The notes under the pieces: model-generated | Told to the model about the DNA's origin: nothing | Database searches by the model: none | The model's input: the letters and a program-made list of their open reading frames with translations, nothing else | Shown: one piece after another, positions 8,653 through 16,269 of the stretch | Numbering within the stretch: the stretch's first letter is position 1 | How the letters are laid out: each line of letters starts with the position of its first letter | Program-made: the position numbers and the translations under genes | Source of the DNA: Rhizobium sp. PP-CC-3A-592 | GTDB lineage: Bacteria; Pseudomonadota; Alphaproteobacteria; Rhizobiales; Rhizobiaceae | DNA: 64,000 nucleotides | NCBI RefSeq assembly: GCF_003217095.1 | Contig: NZ_QJSR01000001.1 | Span: 1,402,009 to 1,466,008 of the forward strand | Direction: 5' to 3'

Positions 8653-10538
8653 TGTCACCGCTGCGGCTGCAGACCTTCGGCAACCTGGCCCTGAAAACGG
8701 GGAGCGGCGAAGACCTGGCCTTTCCGCAGAAGGCCCTGTTGCTCGTCTGCATGCTGCGCCTGGGAGACCGTCCCGTCCTGCGACGGGACGAAGCCTCGGC
8801 CCTTCTCTGGCCGGAGGCCGACCGGGAGGCGCAGCACATCAACCTGCGCAAGATGGTCTCCCGCATCCGCAAGGCGCAGCTTGCCTATAACAGCGTGATT
8901 CTCGATATCGACGACACATCCATCACGCTGGGTGATGACGGACAGCACCTGCTCATAGACGCCGCCGGCTTCCGGCGAGACGACACGCCGCTCGAAACCA
9001 TGCTGGCGCTGCTTCGGGAACGCTTCCTCGGCGGCAAGCTGCCGGACGGCCCCCTGCGCCGCTGGGCCGACCTGCAGATCGATACGCATCATCACTGTCT
9101 GCGCGAGCGGCTGCTTTCCCTGCCAGGCGAAGCCTCTGCCCGCCCGGATACCGCAGCGATGCGGGAAGCGGCCTTTCTGCTCCTTGAGCGCAATGTGCAT
9201 GACGAGCCGGTGCGGGCCCTTCTCGAGGACAATGCTCCGTCAGCACGACAGGCAATGCTCTCGGCCGCCGACGGCTATACCTTGCCGCCGACCCAGAGAG
9301 TGACAGCCGGGCCCGGAAGCACGCCATCGGACACCCGCCTGCCCGTCTATGCCCAGGTCGTGCCGCGCGTGCAACGCGCGCTGACGGTGACGGCATCGCT
9401 GCCGAGACTGGCGCTATTGCCGCCGGCCTTGCGGGCCGGCGCATCGCGGACACTCACCGGGACGGTCGCCGCACTGATCGATGACATCGCCATCAGCCTC
9501 TGCACCCTGCGCAACATCTCGATCGTCGCGCCCCACACCGCCAAGCGGATCCAGGAAAGCAACGACAAGATCGCCATGCTGGAAACGCATGCCGTCTCCT
9601 ATCTCGTGGATACGACACTTTGCGTGGAAGGCCTGATGGTGCAGATCATCTTCGTTCCGCTTGATCGGGTCATCTGGGCCCAGCGCTTCGACCTCGACAT
9701 TCCCTTTTCCTCGCACCGCAAGGTGATCGCCACGATCATCGCGGACAGCATCGCTACGGAACTGCAGCGCAATCAGAATCCTCTGGTCGAATACGAACAT
9801 CATCCCGATGCGTATCGCGCCTATCTCTCCGGCGCCCGCCAGACGAAGGATCTCTCCCTGCCCTCCATTCGCGGTGCACGCCGCGGCTTTCGCGAGGCGC
9901 TTCAGTATCGGCGGGACTTCGCACCGAGCTTTGTCGGGCTCGCGCGCACCTATTCGCTGGAGTGGGTGCTGACGGCGCGCGGTGACAAGGGCCTTCTTCA
10001 CAAGGCAGAAGACCATGCCCGGCTTGCGATCGAGCAGGATCCCGAAAGTGCTGCCGGATACAAGGAACTCGGCGTTGCCAAGCTCTATCTCGGCGACCTC
10101 GACGAGAGCCTCGAGGCCCTGGCGCGCGCGGAAGCCCTCAGCCCGCATTACGCGGATGCGATCTACAGCTATGCCGACTCGCTCGTTCATGCCTCGCGGC
10201 CCGACGAGGGCCTGCGCAAGATAAAGCGGGCGATCGAGCTCAATCCGCTGAGCCCCGACGATTACTTCTGGAGTGCGGCGGGTGCGAGCTACTTCGTCGG
10301 CCATTATCAGGATGCCATCGACTATATCGGCAGAATGGCCCACCAGTCCTCCGCCGACCGCCTGAGAGCGGCCGCCTTCGCCATGCTCGGAGACATCGCG
10401 ACGGCGCGGCGATACCGGCGCAAGGACCGCGAAGCCAACCCGCATTTCGACCTCGACCGTTGGCTGTCGGTTCTACCGATACGCGAAACCTGGCAGAAAG
10501 AGCTTTACCGTGAAGGTCTTTCAAGGGCAGGATATTAA
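8652..10538 (+). CDS. SARP-like winged-helix regulator with TPR domain
   Basis: A 628-residue protein with three parts. Residues about 1-105 resemble the SARP/BTAD-type DNA-binding domain (LRLQTFGNLAL, FPQKALLLVCML, ASALLWPEADREAQHINLRK). Residues about 245-360 look like the FlgO/adenylate-cyclase-associated domain found in CadC-like regulators (LPRLALLPP, then SYLVDTTLCVEGLMVQIIFV and VIWAQRFDLDI). Residues about 375-600 form tetratricopeptide helices (for example ESAAGYKELGVAKLYLGDLD, then YADAIYSYADSLVHASRPDE). No membrane segment is visible, so it is cytoplasmic. It overlaps the XRE stop codon and precedes the YcaO cassette by 99 bp, which suggests it activates that cassette. An accessory role outside it cannot be excluded. 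Confidence 0.75.
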   Translation: MSPLRLQTFGNLALKTGSGEDLAFPQKALLLVCMLRLGDRPVLRRDEASALLWPEADREAQHINLRKMVSRIRKAQLAYNSVILDIDDTSITLGDDGQHLLIDAAGFRRDDTPLETMLALLRERFLGGKLPDGPLRRWADLQIDTHHHCLRERLLSLPGEASARPDTAAMREAAFLLLERNVHDEPVRALLEDNAPSARQAMLSAADGYTLPPTQRVTAGPGSTPSDTRLPVYAQVVPRVQRALTVTASLPRLALLPPALRAGASRTLTGTVAALIDDIAISLCTLRNISIVAPHTAKRIQESNDKIAMLETHAVSYLVDTTLCVEGLMVQIIFVPLDRVIWAQRFDLDIPFSSHRKVIATIIADSIATELQRNQNPLVEYEHHPDAYRAYLSGARQTKDLSLPSIRGARRGFREALQYRRDFAPSFVGLARTYSLEWVLTARGDKGLLHKAEDHARLAIEQDPESAAGYKELGVAKLYLGDLDESLEALARAEALSPHYADAIYSYADSLVHASRPDEGLRKIKRAIELNPLSPDDYFWSAAGASYFVGHYQDAIDYIGRMAHQSSADRLRAAAFAMLGDIATARRYRRKDREANPHFDLDRWLSVLPIRETWQKELYREGLSRAGY

Positions 10539-10637
10539 CGGCAGAATCGCCTGTCGATCCTGTCGGGATCGCCGCTGCTGCCTTCAACCTCAGGCCGCAG
10601 CCGGTTGTCTTTTCATTCTCGCCATGAAGGAAATCGC

Positions 10638-10841
10638 ATGTCCAAAACTGTTGTTTTCGGCTTTCCCGGGGATAGCCAGCTCTATGTCGCCGATGTCGAG
10701 GCGGGCACTGTAAAGCCGCTTGAAGACACGGACGGTCGAGCCGGCGAACTGCGCTCGTCCCGTGCGCCGTTTATCCGCGGCGTGGACTTCGCCGTCGCGC
10801 TCGAGCCGGCCGACAAGGCCTTCTCCGGCCTCTTCGACTGA
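10638..10841 (+). CDS. 67-aa small protein, candidate substrate peptide of the YcaO-TfuA pair
   Basis: A 67-residue ORF starting MSKTVVFGFPGDSQLYVADV with AAGGA about 6 nt before the ATG. It ends 5 bp before the YcaO gene, so the two must be co-transcribed. The position directly ahead of a YcaO-TfuA pair is where RiPP precursors usually lie, hence the call, which is inference. It has no Cys, so classical thiazole chemistry is ruled out. It has eight Ser/Thr and several Gly, and backbone thioamidation needs no Cys. The N-terminal part looks beta-rich (TVVFGF, QLYVADV, GTVKPL) and the C-terminal half helical or flexible. It could instead be a small folded partner such as a peptide-recognition element. 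I see no leader-cleavage motif. Confidence 0.6.
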   Translation: MSKTVVFGFPGDSQLYVADVEAGTVKPLEDTDGRAGELRSSRAPFIRGVDFAVALEPADKAFSGLFD

Positions 10842-10846
10842 CGCCA

Positions 10847-12016
10847 TTGCGCCTTCAAAGCTTCGCCAGACAGTGCACCGCGGCCGAGACCTTCGACCGC
10901 GTTGCACCTCTTCTTGCCGATTTCGGCATTACACGGGTCGCGCGGCATACATCGCTCGACCGCATCGGCATTCCCGTCTGGTGCGCCTACACGCCCAATG
11001 CCAAATCCATCGTCGTGGCGCAGGGCAAGGGTGCGACGGATGCGGATGCGCGGACATCCGCCGTCATGGAAGCGCTGGAACGGGCGGTGGCCTGCGATCC
11101 CGCTGTCGCGGTGCTCAAAGCGAGCACGGCGGACCTGACGCGTCGCGGACAGGCCTTTCATGCGCTGGCGGGATTGGTGGCATCCGGCCATGATCCGCTT
11201 TCGGCTGACGAGGAACCGGATTGGGTCGCGGGGCAGGATCTCGTGACCGGCGAGACCATCTTCGTGCCCTGGCAGGCCGTCGTCCTCGACCGAACGATCC
11301 ACGACAGCCGTTACTGGCAATCCTCCGATGGGCTTGCCTCCGGCAATACGCTGGAGGAGGCGATCCTTCATGGGCTGATGGAGCGCGTGGAACGCGATGC
11401 GCATGCGCTCTGGCAGTTGCGCGCCCAGGCGGCGCGACAGGCGACCTGCGTGGACCCTGCCGGTTTCGATTGCCCTGCCATCCACCAACTGGAACGCCAA
11501 ATCGCGGATGCGGGGCTGACGCTGCGTCTGTTCGACGTGACCGGCGACCTCGACATTCCCTGCTTCGCCGCGTTCCTGGGCCCGGGCGGAGCGTCTTTCT
11601 CGGGGCGACTGCGGCATGTGGACGTGACCTTCGGATGCGGTGCGCACCCCCTGCCCCGGCAGGCAGCCATCCGGGCCATTACGGAAAGCGCCCAGTCGCG
11701 CCTGACCTATATCAGCGGTGCGCGGGACGACGTGTTTCCTGGCGACTACGACCGACCCTTGGCGGAGAGCACCCGACAGGCCATGATGGCGGTGCCCGGC
11801 ACACGGAACGTCCCCGACCGGCCTGCGTGCACGCCCGAAACCCTGATCGACCATCTCCAGGCGCGGCGTGCAGGCCCGATGATCGCGGTGCGGCTCTCCC
11901 GTCCCGACCTTCCCTTTGCCGTCGTCAAGGTTCTCGCACCCGCGCTCGAAAATCCCGAAGGAAAGCGCCGGCAGCGATACGGGACACGCGCGCTCCGCCA
12001 GGCACTGACGCAATGA
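10847..12016 (+). CDS. YcaO-domain protein (peptide backbone cyclodehydratase/thioamidase family)
   Basis: A 389-residue YcaO enzyme, a family that uses ATP to activate peptide backbone amides for azoline or thioamide formation. The ATP/Mg-binding signature is in place: SAVMEALER (71-79), SDGLASGNTLEEAILHGLME (160-179) running into RVERDA, and AITESAQSRLTYISGARDD (278 onward, E280/Q283/R285). The C-terminus (RYGTRALRQALTQ) lacks the Pro-rich PxPxP tail of azoline-forming YcaOs, which fits TfuA-dependent members. The start is TTG at 10847, 5 bp after the small-protein stop, without a clear Shine-Dalgarno; translation probably depends on coupling. TfuA follows 13 bp downstream. No dehydrogenase, protease or exporter is nearby. 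Confidence 0.88.
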   Translation: MRLQSFARQCTAAETFDRVAPLLADFGITRVARHTSLDRIGIPVWCAYTPNAKSIVVAQGKGATDADARTSAVMEALERAVACDPAVAVLKASTADLTRRGQAFHALAGLVASGHDPLSADEEPDWVAGQDLVTGETIFVPWQAVVLDRTIHDSRYWQSSDGLASGNTLEEAILHGLMERVERDAHALWQLRAQAARQATCVDPAGFDCPAIHQLERQIADAGLTLRLFDVTGDLDIPCFAAFLGPGGASFSGRLRHVDVTFGCGAHPLPRQAAIRAITESAQSRLTYISGARDDVFPGDYDRPLAESTRQAMMAVPGTRNVPDRPACTPETLIDHLQARRAGPMIAVRLSRPDLPFAVVKVLAPALENPEGKRRQRYGTRALRQALTQ

Positions 12017-12029
12017 TGATGAGGCGTCT

Positions 12030-12761
12030 ATGAAGGTTCTGTTCATCGGGCCGACGCTGCCGGATGCCGCGCGGGTCGCGCCCGGCCTCGACATCCGGCC
12101 GCCAGCGATCCAGGGCGATCTCTATCGCGCCGTGCGCGATGGCGCCGCCGCGATTGGTCTGGTCGATGGCGGGTTCGAATACACGGCGCCGGTCTGGCAC
12201 AAGGAGATCCTCTACGCATTGTCGAAGGGCGTCGCTGTCTTCGGTGCCGCCAGCATGGGCGCGCTCCGGGCTGCGGAGTGCCGTGCCTTCGGGATGGTCG
12301 GCGTCGGAACCATTGCGCAGGCCTATGCCGATGGCACGCTGGTGGACGATGCCGATGTAGCGCAGCTTCACGCGCCCGCGGAGCTGGGATGGGCGAGCCT
12401 CACCGAACCTCTGGTCAATATCCTCGCCACGCTGCAGCAGCCCGATCTGCCGGCCAGCCTCACGCCCGACCTCTGCAACCGGATCGCGGCGGCGGCACGA
12501 CAGCTGCATTTCAAGGACCGGACTTGGGCGACCATCTCCGATCGCGTCGCGCTGCCGGACGAGGCGCTTCGCACGAGGCTCGAAGCGGAACTGAAGGCCT
12601 GCGCGCGCAACAGGAAGCGTGAGGACGCCCTGCTTCTGATCGCCGCGATGACAAGGCACGACGCCGGACGGCCGCATGAAAAGCCCGATTGGGTTTTTCA
12701 GGAGACGACCCTCTGGCGGGACCTCGTGGACCGCGAAAATGCGAAACTGCTTATGTTTTGA
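12030..12761 (+). CDS. TfuA-domain protein, YcaO partner
   Basis: A 243-residue TfuA-type protein. Diagnostic segments are the N-terminal VLFIGPTLP, IGLVDGGFEY and VWHKEILYALSKGVAVFG, and above all the conserved AASMGALRAAEC motif (about residues 73-84). TfuA proteins accompany thioamide-forming YcaO enzymes; in the methanogen system TfuA helps deliver sulfur to the activated backbone. The same role here is inference from family and adjacency. The gene starts 13 bp after ycaO with a GAGGCG ribosome binding site and appears to end the cassette; no terminator is obvious before the next promoter region. Confidence 0.88.
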   Translation: MKVLFIGPTLPDAARVAPGLDIRPPAIQGDLYRAVRDGAAAIGLVDGGFEYTAPVWHKEILYALSKGVAVFGAASMGALRAAECRAFGMVGVGTIAQAYADGTLVDDADVAQLHAPAELGWASLTEPLVNILATLQQPDLPASLTPDLCNRIAAAARQLHFKDRTWATISDRVALPDEALRTRLEAELKACARNRKREDALLLIAAMTRHDAGRPHEKPDWVFQETTLWRDLVDRENAKLLMF

Positions 12762-12778
12762 AGGACCTTTACGGGCTT

Positions 12779-12843
12779 GTGACAAGTCACGCTTTGCATG
12801 TCACGGCTGTGTCACGCGCGATTTCCTGCGTCAGTCGCTACAG
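12779..12843 (+). promoter_or_regulatory. GTCAC-repeat region, probable promoter of the 80-aa gene
   Basis: GTGAC-AA-GTCAC (12779-12790) is followed by two further GTCAC copies. The pair ATGTCAC-GGCT-GTGTCAC (12798-12815) has the 7-4-7 spacing of a PHO box. CTACAGT (12837-12843) is a possible -10. The distance from the repeat to this -10 is longer than in known PhoB sites, so PhoB control is only a possibility. Confidence 0.35.
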
Positions 12844-12873
12844 TCATTCCGGGACAACGGAACGGCTTGGAAC

Positions 12874-13116
12874 ATGACACTCAGCAACCCGCACGCGGAA
12901 CATATCGACGTCGCTCACGCAGAGCGAGACCCTCAGGAAGTCCGGGCCCTCGCCCGACTGATCGTGTTCGCCCGGCAGAATGCGATCGATCTCAATATGG
13001 AAAATGCGGTGCATTGCCTCGATCTCGCTTTGCGCTCGGTTCTGCAGGAAGGCGACAGCACCTTCGATGGTCTCGCCTTCCCCGATTCGAGCCTGCAGAG
13101 GCTCCGCGCGCACTAA
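12874..13116 (+). CDS. Small hypothetical protein (80 aa)
   Basis: An 80-residue protein starting MTLSNPHAEHIDVAHAERD. The middle (QEVRALARLIVFARQNAIDL) reads as a clear amphipathic helix, followed by a second helix (ENAVHCLDLALRSVLQE) and a short tail. It may be an all-helical dimer or an adaptor; I do not recognise a family. The ATG at 12874 was chosen over upstream in-frame starts that run into the promoter region. The Shine-Dalgarno is weak (CGGAACGG). It has its own upstream repeat region and its own terminator, so it seems to be a separate unit from the YcaO-TfuA cassette, although it is the next gene. Confidence 0.6.
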   Translation: MTLSNPHAEHIDVAHAERDPQEVRALARLIVFARQNAIDLNMENAVHCLDLALRSVLQEGDSTFDGLAFPDSSLQRLRAH

Positions 13117-13162
13117 TTGCCACCATGACATTGCCTTCGGCCGGTGCCGAGCGGACGATGTT

Positions 13163-13189
13163 GCCTCGGCCTCCGGCCGGGGCTTTCTT
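13163..13189 (+). terminator. Rho-independent terminator
   Basis: GCCTCGGCC (13163-13171) pairs with GGCCGGGGC (13175-13183), followed by TTTCTT. It lies 46 bp after the 80-residue gene and just beyond the convergent permease stop. Confidence 0.75.
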
Positions 13190-13200
13190 GTCTGGGCAGG

Positions 13201-13989
13201 TCAGAGGCCGGCGCGGCGGCGCAGGCGGGCTTCCAGCGCCGAGAGACCGTCGTAGATCAGAACCGCGAGCGCCCCGACGATGAGGCCGCCTTGCAGAATG
13301 AACGCAAGGTTGTTGGACTGAAGGCCGGCGATGATGACCTCGCCAAGGGTCCGCGCCGCAACGGTCGAGCCGATCGTCGCCGTGGCGAGGCTGACGGTGA
13401 TCGACAGCCGGATCCCGGCGAGAATGACGGGGGCTGCCAGCGGAAGCTCCACCCGGAACAGGCGCTGCCTGTCCGTCATGCCGGCACCCCGCGCGGCCTC
13501 CATCACGGCTGGCGGCAGAGTGGTCAGCGCCGTCAGGGTGTTTTCGAAAATCGGCAGCAAACCATAGAGAAAGAGCGCCACCAGCGTCGGCTTCTCCCCG
13601 AAGCCGAGGGCGGGCACCGAAAGGGCGAGGACCGCGACCGGTGGAAAGGTCTGCCCGACATTCACGAGGCTGCGCGACAGGGCGAGAAACTCCGCCCCGA
13701 ACGGCCGCGTCACGAGAATGGCCAGGGTGACCGCAACCAGAATAGCCGCCGTCGTGGCGATGGCGACGATGCGCAGGTGCAGCAGCGTCAGGGTGAAGAG
13801 GCTTCCCTGATTGTAGATGGCCGGCGCATTGTCCTGCACCAGCGGCTTCAGGATCGGCTCGAAGATCGTGGGCGCGATGAGGAAGGTGAGAAGTGTGCCG
13901 AGCAGCAGAGCCCGCAGGGCCAGTGGCATCCACGCTCTTGCCCGCGGACGTGCCGCTGCACGGTCGGCCGTCGTGGGAGAACCCGTCAT
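13201..13989 (-). CDS. ABC transporter permease, glycine betaine/choline type (second permease)
   Basis: A 262-residue inner-membrane permease of the OpuC/OsmU (YehW/YehY) type. It has about six hydrophobic segments, and the EAA cytoplasmic loop reads EAARGAGMTDRQRLFRVELP. The start ATG at 13989 overlaps the ATPase stop (ATGA). It is the last gene of a four-gene operon (binding protein, permease, ATPase, permease), all on the minus strand. It pairs with the longer permease as a heterodimer. The substrate, a quaternary ammonium compatible solute, is inferred from family similarity only. Confidence 0.85.
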   Translation of the reverse strand: MTGSPTTADRAAARPRARAWMPLALRALLLGTLLTFLIAPTIFEPILKPLVQDNAPAIYNQGSLFTLTLLHLRIVAIATTAAILVAVTLAILVTRPFGAEFLALSRSLVNVGQTFPPVAVLALSVPALGFGEKPTLVALFLYGLLPIFENTLTALTTLPPAVMEAARGAGMTDRQRLFRVELPLAAPVILAGIRLSITVSLATATIGSTVAARTLGEVIIAGLQSNNLAFILQGGLIVGALAVLIYDGLSALEARLRRRAGL

Positions 13990-14924
13990 CGGCGCCTCGC
14001 GGCACGCCGGACCAGCCCGTCGAGCGTGATCCGGCCGATCGGCTGACCATCGGCGCCTACGATCGGTGCGGCGTCCCGGCCGCTCCACAGAAGTTCGGCA
14101 AGCGCATCCCGCTGGGTCGTCGCGGCGGCGATAGCGGCGCCTTGGGCATCTCCGGGTTCGACAGCGGCACCCGCCGTCTCGATCGACAGCATGCGGAACG
14201 GACGCTCCGTGGCGCCGATCAGGGTCTCGACGAAATCAGTCGCGGGGCGCTCGACCAGCTCGGCCGGCGGGCCGTACTGGACGAGTTCGCCCTTGTCCAT
14301 GACGGCGATACGGTCTGCGAGGTGGAACGCCTCCTCCATGTCATGCGTCACGAGAATGATCGTCGTGCCGAGCAGACGCTGGATCGCCAGGAGATCCTCC
14401 TGCGCCTTGGCGCGGATGATGGGATCGAGGGCGCCGAAGGGCTCGTCCATGAGGAGCACGTTCGGCTCTGCCGCGAGCGCGCGCGCCACGCCGACACGCT
14501 GCTGCTGTCCGCCCGAGAGTTCATGCGGAAAGCGGTCGGCGAAGGTCTCCGGATCGAGCTGGAACAGCGCCAGCAGCTCCGCCACCTTGGCCTTGACGCG
14601 CACTGTCTCCCAGCCGAGCAGCACCGGAACCGTCGCGATGTTTTCGGCCACCGTGCGATGCGGGAACAGGCCGTGGCCCTGGATGGCGTAGCCGATGCGG
14701 CGGCGCAGCTCGAAGCCGGGAACGGCGCGGTTGTCCTCGCCGTCGAGGCGGATCGTGCCCGAGGTCGGCTCGACGAGACGGTTGATCATGCGCAAGAGCG
14801 TCGTCTTGCCGGAGCCCGACGTGCCGACGATCACCGTGACGGTGCGCGGGTTGATGGTCATCGTGACATTGTTGACGACGATGTTGTCGCCATAGCGCTT
14901 GGTGATGCCGTCGATCTCGATCAT
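13986..14924 (-). CDS. ABC transporter ATP-binding protein, glycine betaine/choline type
   Basis: A 312-residue ATPase. Walker A GTSGSGKTT lies near residue 34, the Q-loop at YAIQGHGLFPH, the signature [15 protein letters not shown], Walker B VLLMDEPFGALD and the switch His in LVTHDMEEA. After the nucleotide-binding domain comes a C-terminal regulatory extension of about 80 residues ending in a partial CBS-like segment (APIVGADGQPIGRITLDGL), typical of OpuCA/ProV-like proteins. The start overlaps the stop of the upstream permease by ATGA. Confidence 0.9.
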   Translation of the reverse strand: MIEIDGITKRYGDNIVVNNVTMTINPRTVTVIVGTSGSGKTTLLRMINRLVEPTSGTIRLDGEDNRAVPGFELRRRIGYAIQGHGLFPHRTVAENIATVPVLLGWETVRVKAKVAELLALFQLDPETFADRFPHELSGGQQQRVGVARALAAEPNVLLMDEPFGALDPIIRAKAQEDLLAIQRLLGTTIILVTHDMEEAFHLADRIAVMDKGELVQYGPPAELVERPATDFVETLIGATERPFRMLSIETAGAAVEPGDAQGAAIAAATTQRDALAELLWSGRDAAPIVGADGQPIGRITLDGLVRRAARRR

Positions 14925-16087
14925 GCGGTCCTGCCTGCGCGGTTGAGCGGCGCGTTGATTTCGATGAGGGCGTCGAGGATGATGGCGGCGGCAAAGGCAA
15001 GCAGCACGGTCGGCACCGCGCCGAGCAGCACCAGATCCATGGCCGTCTGGCCGATGCCCTGAAAGACGAAGACGCCGAAGCCGCCGCCGCCGATCAGCGC
15101 CGCGATTGTGGCCAGTCCGATATTCTGGACGAGGACGATGCGGATGCCGGTGAGGATGACCGGTAGGGCGAGCGGAAACTCGACCCGCAGCAGGCGCTGC
15201 GCCCCCGTCATGCCGATGCCGCGTGCCGCCTCGTTCGCCTCGCGGGGCACGCCCGCGAGGCCCACCACCGTGTTGGCGACGACGGGCAGCAGCGAATAGA
15301 GGAACAGCGCCACGAAGGCGGGTGCCGCGCCGATACCGCGCACGCCGATCGCATAGGCGCCGGGAACGTTGACCGCGATCCAGCCAAGCGGCGCGATAAG
15401 AATGCCGAAAAGCGCGATGGAGGGGATCGTCTGGATGAGATTGAGGACGTTCAGCACGCCGGCCCGCAGCGGCCGCACCCGGTGACAGAGGATGCCGAGC
15501 GGCAGGCCGACGACGACCGCGGCAACGAGCGAGCCGATGGCAAGCGTCACATGCTTGGCCGCTTCGTTCCAGAAGACATCCGCCCGACCGGAATATTCCT
15601 TGAGGAGCGACAGCGCGTCCCACCGACCGGAGGCAAGGATGGCGGCGAGCGCACCGAGCGTCACACCAAGCAGGAGCACCCGGACCGTGGGCTTCGGCTT
15701 CATGCGCGTAATGGCATCGGCCGCGAGCAGCAGGAAGGCGAAGAGCAGCGTCCAGAAACCGGATGCCGGGGAGACCCGCGCATAGGTATTGCCCTCCGGC
15801 GTCAGGAAGCTTCCCGCCGTGCCGATCAGCAGCATCAGCGAAAGCAGGCCGAGGGCGGCGACAGTGAGCCTGGCTGCCGCCGATGTCCTGAGTATGGCGA
15901 GCACGGCCGCCACGCCGAGGGCGATCAACAGAGCCGTTCCCCAGGCGGGCGGCAGGGATTCGAGGATGGAGCGCGGGCTGCCGGGAACAATCCGGTTGGC
16001 GCGGAACGTCGCGAACGGCGCAAGAAGCGTGCCGAGGCCAAGGAGGATGGCGATCAGGACGCCGAGTTTGTCGAAGCGGATGCGCAT
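14921..16087 (-). CDS. ABC transporter permease, glycine betaine/choline type (first, long permease)
   Basis: A 388-residue permease with an extra N-terminal membrane domain (about four hydrophobic segments in residues 8-150) before the usual permease domain, like the YehY-type subunit of OsmU transporters. The EAA loop reads EAARGIGMTGAQRLLRVEFP. It lies between the binding protein (182 bp upstream, with a hairpin in the gap) and the ATPase, which overlaps it by 4 bp. Confidence 0.87.
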   Translation of the reverse strand: MRIRFDKLGVLIAILLGLGTLLAPFATFRANRIVPGSPRSILESLPPAWGTALLIALGVAAVLAILRTSAAARLTVAALGLLSLMLLIGTAGSFLTPEGNTYARVSPASGFWTLLFAFLLLAADAITRMKPKPTVRVLLLGVTLGALAAILASGRWDALSLLKEYSGRADVFWNEAAKHVTLAIGSLVAAVVVGLPLGILCHRVRPLRAGVLNVLNLIQTIPSIALFGILIAPLGWIAVNVPGAYAIGVRGIGAAPAFVALFLYSLLPVVANTVVGLAGVPREANEAARGIGMTGAQRLLRVEFPLALPVILTGIRIVLVQNIGLATIAALIGGGGFGVFVFQGIGQTAMDLVLLGAVPTVLLAFAAAIILDALIEINAPLNRAGRTA

Positions 16088-16230
16088 GCCTCTCCTGACG
16101 TTTCGGAAGGATTGCCCGGTGCTGCAAGCGGCTACAGGCGCCGGGACTTTTCATTCTGGTGCAGGCTGCATCGTGAGGGCATCGTCCGAGATCGATGCGC
16201 TCGGCGTCCGCCATCATCGTTCGATGTCAG

Positions 16231-16262
16231 AGAGAAGGCCGGGAGACCAATGCCGCCCGGCC
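16231..16262 (-). terminator. Attenuator-like hairpin between binding protein and permease genes
   Basis: On the minus strand GGCCGGG and CCCGGCC (16256-16262 and 16237-16243) form a 7-bp stem with a 12-nt loop, followed by TTCTCTCT, directly after the binding-protein stop. Partial termination here would give more binding protein than membrane subunits. Confidence 0.5.
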
Positions 16263-16269
16263 CATTCGC

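Noticed and set aside
13986-16217. A 743-codon minus-strand frame that would join an N-terminal extension to the betaine ATPase
   Set aside because: The upstream 431 codons are an Arg/Ala-rich out-of-frame copy of the permease gene; the ATPase begins at 14924.
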